From NCBI RefSeq assembly GCF_013426205.1, contig NC_089424.1, forward strand, positions 1,426,001-1,490,000: a stretch of 64,000 nt of DNA, given 5' to 3'. Source of the stretch: Metarhizium brunneum. Lineage: Eukaryota > Ascomycota > Sordariomycetes > Hypocreales > Clavicipitaceae. Made by a program: the position numbers and the translations under genes. This document shows positions 59,765 to 64,000 of the stretch, piece after piece. The first letter of the stretch is position 1; every line of letters begins with the position of its first letter. The notes beneath the pieces were generated by a model. That model had not been told where the DNA came from and ran no database searches. It worked only from the letters and a program-made list of their open reading frames with translations.

Positions 59765-61245
59765 GGTACCTTGGGAGCTGGACAAAGACGCGAATTTTTC
59801 TTGAACAGGACAGATCATGCAGTTCTCCGTAATACAGAGAGAGTCTTGCACCGACCAAGGTAGTACACCGCTCCGGGCAGTGAACGCAAACTCCTGCACG
59901 CCATCTACTCCGTAACCATCTCGGCATCATCAGCTCCGTACAATCCAATGCCTGATTCGTCAATGACGGCGGACGCGCAACGCGGCAATGACATCGGCAC
60001 GCAATGCGTAACTTGCTCTATGTACTGTACGGAGCATGTTCAATGTGCAATACACATTGTATCATGCATCATGATAGGCAACTGGTGGATAGTGAGATAC
60101 ATATTCCCACCAGACGCTCTTCCCAAAGCGTTCGAGTAGTATCAACCAACCTACCTACTTAGGTAGTTGGTAATTCTCCACTCACAAAATCACGATCCGC
60201 ATCACGTCGGTCGTCTTTGCAGCACACGCGTACCACAATCAGCTCAATCTTGGAGAGTGCAGCTGCCCGGATGTGCCGTGGTCAGAATTGATTGCACCAG
60301 AAACAATGGCAATCTCCATCATGGCGGACCCAGGGGTTCATACTCTGCCAGGCTGCTGTCAATGTTCTAGTAGCTTCCGCCTGGAATGCGAGCAAGATGG
60401 GGAACTTTCGTTTTCCAACTCCCATGCGCGAAAGACGAAAACAGGGTCAGTTGAGGAAAGTGGCTGGCTGGTTTGCCTTGACTATAACAAGCCAGCCTTA
60501 TTGTCGGCTCGTGATGGTCTTGCTTGATCTGTAGTTATGTATGTACATAACTACATAAAGTACATAAAAGGTATATGTGGACCACCTGGGTAGGCTGGCT
60601 CGTGGACCAGCCACTGGCTTCGTCATGAACTGGCTGTGCAAAAACTGCTATTTCTGGCTTGAAAGCATGGCGTAGTTGAGGGGTTTGTAGGACGACATGG
60701 CGACATGGAGAATTCCACAGCCGCGCTGGCAGGAACATGACTCTGGGCTGTTTCTGGTACAAACAAGTACCTCGTAAATGGATTTGACGAGACTCCCAGT
60801 GTGTGTACAGGGTGACTACTGCATACTACTACTTGCGAAGCTATCGGCCCAGACGGAAACGAAGCGTATATGTACATATTACGCAAGAGATTGTATGAGG
60901 CAAATGGCAGGCTCCATCCAGCACCGAAGCCGTTCCCCATATCCATACGAAATCTAGAATGACTTACAGTGCGGTGTGTTACGATATGGGAAAACCCAAA
61001 TCGAAGGACACGGAGAACTCTTTTGCTGCACAGACAGGTACCCGCCAAAAGAGCTTTGAACTCGAACAATAGATCAGAGTCGAGACACTAGCGTTGAATC
61101 TTGTCTTGAGAAGCAACAGAGTTTGACAATAAAAAAAAAACGGGAGCGGTGAATGGCCCCCCCAAAGCCACCATCGCCATTCATTGTCTGAGTGAGCACT
61201 CACTTTGGAGCTATACATGAGTGATGAGATTTGTTTCTTTCTTTC

Positions 61246-61290
61246 GTGTGCGTGCGTGTGTGTGCGTGCGTGCGGGCGCGAGTGTGTACA
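61246..61290. repeat. GT/GC-rich simple repeat
   Basis: Alternating GTGTGCGTGCG pattern, purine-pyrimidine alternating over about 40 bases, a sequence type able to adopt Z-DNA. Confidence 0.7.
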
Positions 61291-64000
61291 TACACAGTCC
61301 CTCTTTTGTTGGTTCAAGGTTATTCTTTGTAAATTCCCGCACAAGGTAGGCATGCCCATGGCTGATGCTGCGTGATGCCGACTTGGGGTGATTCCTTCAA
61401 GAATGGTGGTCGGCTCGGGAGACATCGATGCTTGGACCAAGGTCCAACCACACGCTGTTGGCGCAGCCTGCATCGTGCTCTTGAACATGCAAACCCTCAA
61501 TGCCAAAAACACAGCTCCATGGAATAGGGGCTTGTTCGCTGAGTCCAGAAACGCGCCGACACCGAACGACATCTGCAGCACTAGGGCGAGCACCTCGGCC
61601 GCCCATGTGGTGTCAAATGCACTGTCAAGGTACATACATACATGCTTACGTACTACATGCCTTCTTGCTCATCACTTTCCGGTCGGCGTCAATCTACTCC
61701 TGCTTTGGAGTCCGGCTGGTGTTTCTTCTCCGGACTCTTGGAGCAGGCATGTTCTTGAACTGTACCCTGCTTCAGTCGCTCGTCCACTCGGTCCCTAGTG
61801 GCTAGTTCCTGAAGTCCAGTGTGCAGTTGCAAATTTTCCATCCTCCCACGCTGGTGATGCCAGCCCTTCCCCTCAGTTTGTGCTGGGTTGCTGACGCCAC
61901 TCTCGGGGCTCCCCTGTCCATGGCTGGCCTGCACCCAGTTCTCTGGGACTTTGCTTTCGTGTCCTGGAAGATTGTTGGTGCCTGGATGCCGTTCCGGATC
62001 TCTTGATCCATCCCGCACCCGCAAGCTTGCCCAAGTAAAGCAAACCGCTCCGCTTCATTGTGAATATCGAGACAATGACTGACTGCCTTACAGAAATGCG
62101 GAGAAGCTTCAAAGCTCCGAGTCCACCACTATTAGCTCCGTTTCATCAAGAGCGAAAAACCTCTGCGTCTTACCGCGGCTTACGGGGGTGTTCCTGACAA
62201 CAGGCACCGTCAAGCGTACTGGGTACTGGATCCGTTTGACAGAAGAAGACAAACAGAGAAACAAATGGAACGGGGACTCAACTCTGGTTCCTTGGCTCTT
62301 GCGGGCGTGCAGGGTTCTCACATGGACAGGGATCACCAGTCTGCGAAAGGTCTGGTACAGTATTGGGGGCGCCGTCTTCAGCGCGCCCTCAGTCAACACG
62401 GACATGTCACCAGCAAACCAGGACGCGTGACATGGTGTGATGGTAAAGCTTTCGCAAACGGAACATGCAGGATATCTCTTTGTTTGTTGTGAGAGACAGC
62501 TCGCTTGCTTATATCGCGTCGTTCTCCGGTTGACCCAATCCAGCTCATCAGCATATCCCTGGAGCAAGAACGCTGTCTGCTTTTAGCAAAACACAGTCAG
62601 CAATGCAGAATCTCGACCTTGTCGCCAATTGCCTCCCTGGCTGGCAGGACGTCCGTATTGTATGTACATTACTAGTATATCGGAACCAGCCTGGATAGTT
62701 CGTCGCAGCTACTCTGTACAACCGGCCATCATGCACAAACGCGCTCCGTGAGACAGGTTCCCCTGGTGGCTCTCGGAGCGATAAGCTTTTGCCGATGTAA
62801 CAGCTTAAACGTAAGCGGAGACGCGCGCGATGGAATCGGAGGAGTTGGCCTACTACTACATTGTAAACCTCCGTCAGTTTGCCGAAAATCATAACATGGA
62901 CCAATATAGGCCACGCGTGTACGGAGAACTACTCCATGCAGTCAGTACCAAAACGGCGGAGTCGGTTGGGCTCTCCGGTGATACTGCTCGGAGCTTCAGC
63001 GCGCATCGAATGTATCAGACACGGCAACAACGTCTTCCTTTTCTCCATGCCCGGAGTACTTACTCTGTGGTACTAGCACGGAGTAGAAGATGCAAAATTC
63101 ATCGTCCCTGGCTAACAACGCCGTGCCACGGCGCCGCGTCAGAATACATAGACATTGTGTCCAACAACAAGAGCCTCGAGAGGGACCGTCTCCATCTGTG
63201 CTGGACATCTGGAGCCTCTCTGGTGCAAGCATTCAAAAAAAGACTAACCTTCTCCGGATATCTATGATTACTACTGTTAGTCTCAAACCGGTACCCATCG
63301 TTGCCATGTCTTACTCTGTACGTCCATCTTTCTTCCATCCCGTCTTCCGCGGCGACACCATGGCCAATAACGACCAGCATAGTACGAGAGGTGCCATCCA
63401 CTTTTTGACAACGGCTTGACGCGACGGTGGCATGTCAACATGTGTCCGGTTTTGTCCACTGCGGGTCCGATAAATATGCGGGCCAACCTCAGAAATGTCT
63501 CTATACGGAGCCTTGCCGTGTGTTTGTGGTTGCAGCGGAGTCTTTTGACGGTCGCTTCACCAAGCACCTCCATTCTTTCAGATGCTGACAAGTACCGACT
63601 GCCGAGGATCTGGGCTGATGGTGAGACAGATCATGTCCAGCAGACTTTGGGGAAGGGGGTTGTGACTTGTTGATGACTTCACGACTCCTCGTCTCTGTTG
63701 TACTAGTAGTATCAGGGGAAAAAGGACAAATGGGCGGGTGGACTGACTCGCATCGCAAGGCCCCTTCCCCGGACGGCACAGACTGCCGTACGTTGCGATT
63801 CTTCGTTTGTCACCTCTCACTTTCTCGGCGCAGTGGCTCGTCCATCCAACGCAAAGTTTTTTTGCCATCCACTTTACCCGGACAGTGCTTTTTTTAAGCT
63901 CAGATGCCGTGTCTCGGGGCAGCGGGATGGAGGCAAGAGGAGAGGACCGTGTGCTCAGTCGCTCGCCATTAGCCATTAGCCATTAGCCTTTGCAAGTGAA

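Larger units (their letters stand above)
57179..64000. other. Right-hand gene desert, 6.8 kb, rich in short dispersed motifs
   Basis: No supported gene on either strand. The longest frame (218 codons, 61635-60979 minus, ATG) has a hydrophobic start but no recognised family. The segment holds the densest cluster of TACGGAGTA words (58528-59941), a 3 x 11-bp repeat, a GT/GC-rich tract near 61246-61290 and TACCTACTTAGGTAG at 60150. CCATTAG is repeated three times at 63966-63986. It could be a subtelomere-like or transposon-derived spacer; no telomeric repeat is present. Confidence 0.45.

Noticed and set aside
60979..61635. 218-codon minus-strand frame with hydrophobic N-terminus
   Set aside because: No recognisable family, runs into simple-repeat DNA (Arg/His/Thr alternation from the GT/GC tract); insufficient support.
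63966..63986. Telomere-like CCATTAG triplet at the window end
   Set aside because: Fungal telomeres are usually CCCTAA/TTAGGG; only three units and the wrong sequence.

Overview
The window is nuclear DNA of a filamentous ascomycete, most likely a sordariomycete of the order Hypocreales. Evidence: genes split by short GT-AG introns (mostly 46-190 bp) with CTAAC/CTGAC-like branch points, gene-sized spacers, pyrimidine-rich 5' leaders, and single-copy families typical of Pezizomycotina. The order-level call rests on remembered protein resemblance and was not searched.

I rebuilt 17 protein-coding genes by joining exons and checking phase at each junction. From left to right: COP9 signalosome subunit 1 (minus, cut by the left edge, frame broken by one base near its start); a 6.6-kb gene desert; a Zn2Cys6 transcription factor (+); a PepP-type Xaa-Pro aminopeptidase (+); an ER-Golgi L-type lectin (-); ALG8 glucosyltransferase (+); ITC1-type WAC/DDT/WHIM remodeler subunit (+); a GTT1-like glutathione S-transferase (+); a mitochondrial-type PPR protein (+); MIS12/MTW1 (-); a proline-rich actin-patch-type protein (+); TCTP (-); SUR2 sphinganine C4-hydroxylase (+); a glycogen-binding-domain protein (+); SWC2/YL1 (-); ATG15 lipase (-); POB3/FACT (+); a CRIB-domain protein (-). 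A second desert fills 57.2-64 kb.

Most genes are core housekeeping: N-glycosylation and ER export (ALG8 beside the divergent lectin), chromatin (ITC1, SWC2, POB3 within about 32 kb), kinetochore, autophagy, sphingolipid and polarity functions. No secondary-metabolite cluster, phage, virus, CRISPR array or rRNA/tRNA gene was seen.

Non-genic DNA carries the unusual material: a 234-bp terminal-inverted-repeat element with a perfect 9-bp target duplication plus a decayed relative 17 kb away, a dispersed 9-mer TACGGAGTA absent from coding exons, TACCTAGGTA-type palindromes, and a 10 x 20-bp AT-rich array just past the SWC2 stop codon. I found no convincing new multi-gene system. The best leads are the repeat motifs, the Cys/Trp repeats of ATG15, a start codon that abuts a splice site in ITC1, and an in-frame stop-free intron in the GST gene.
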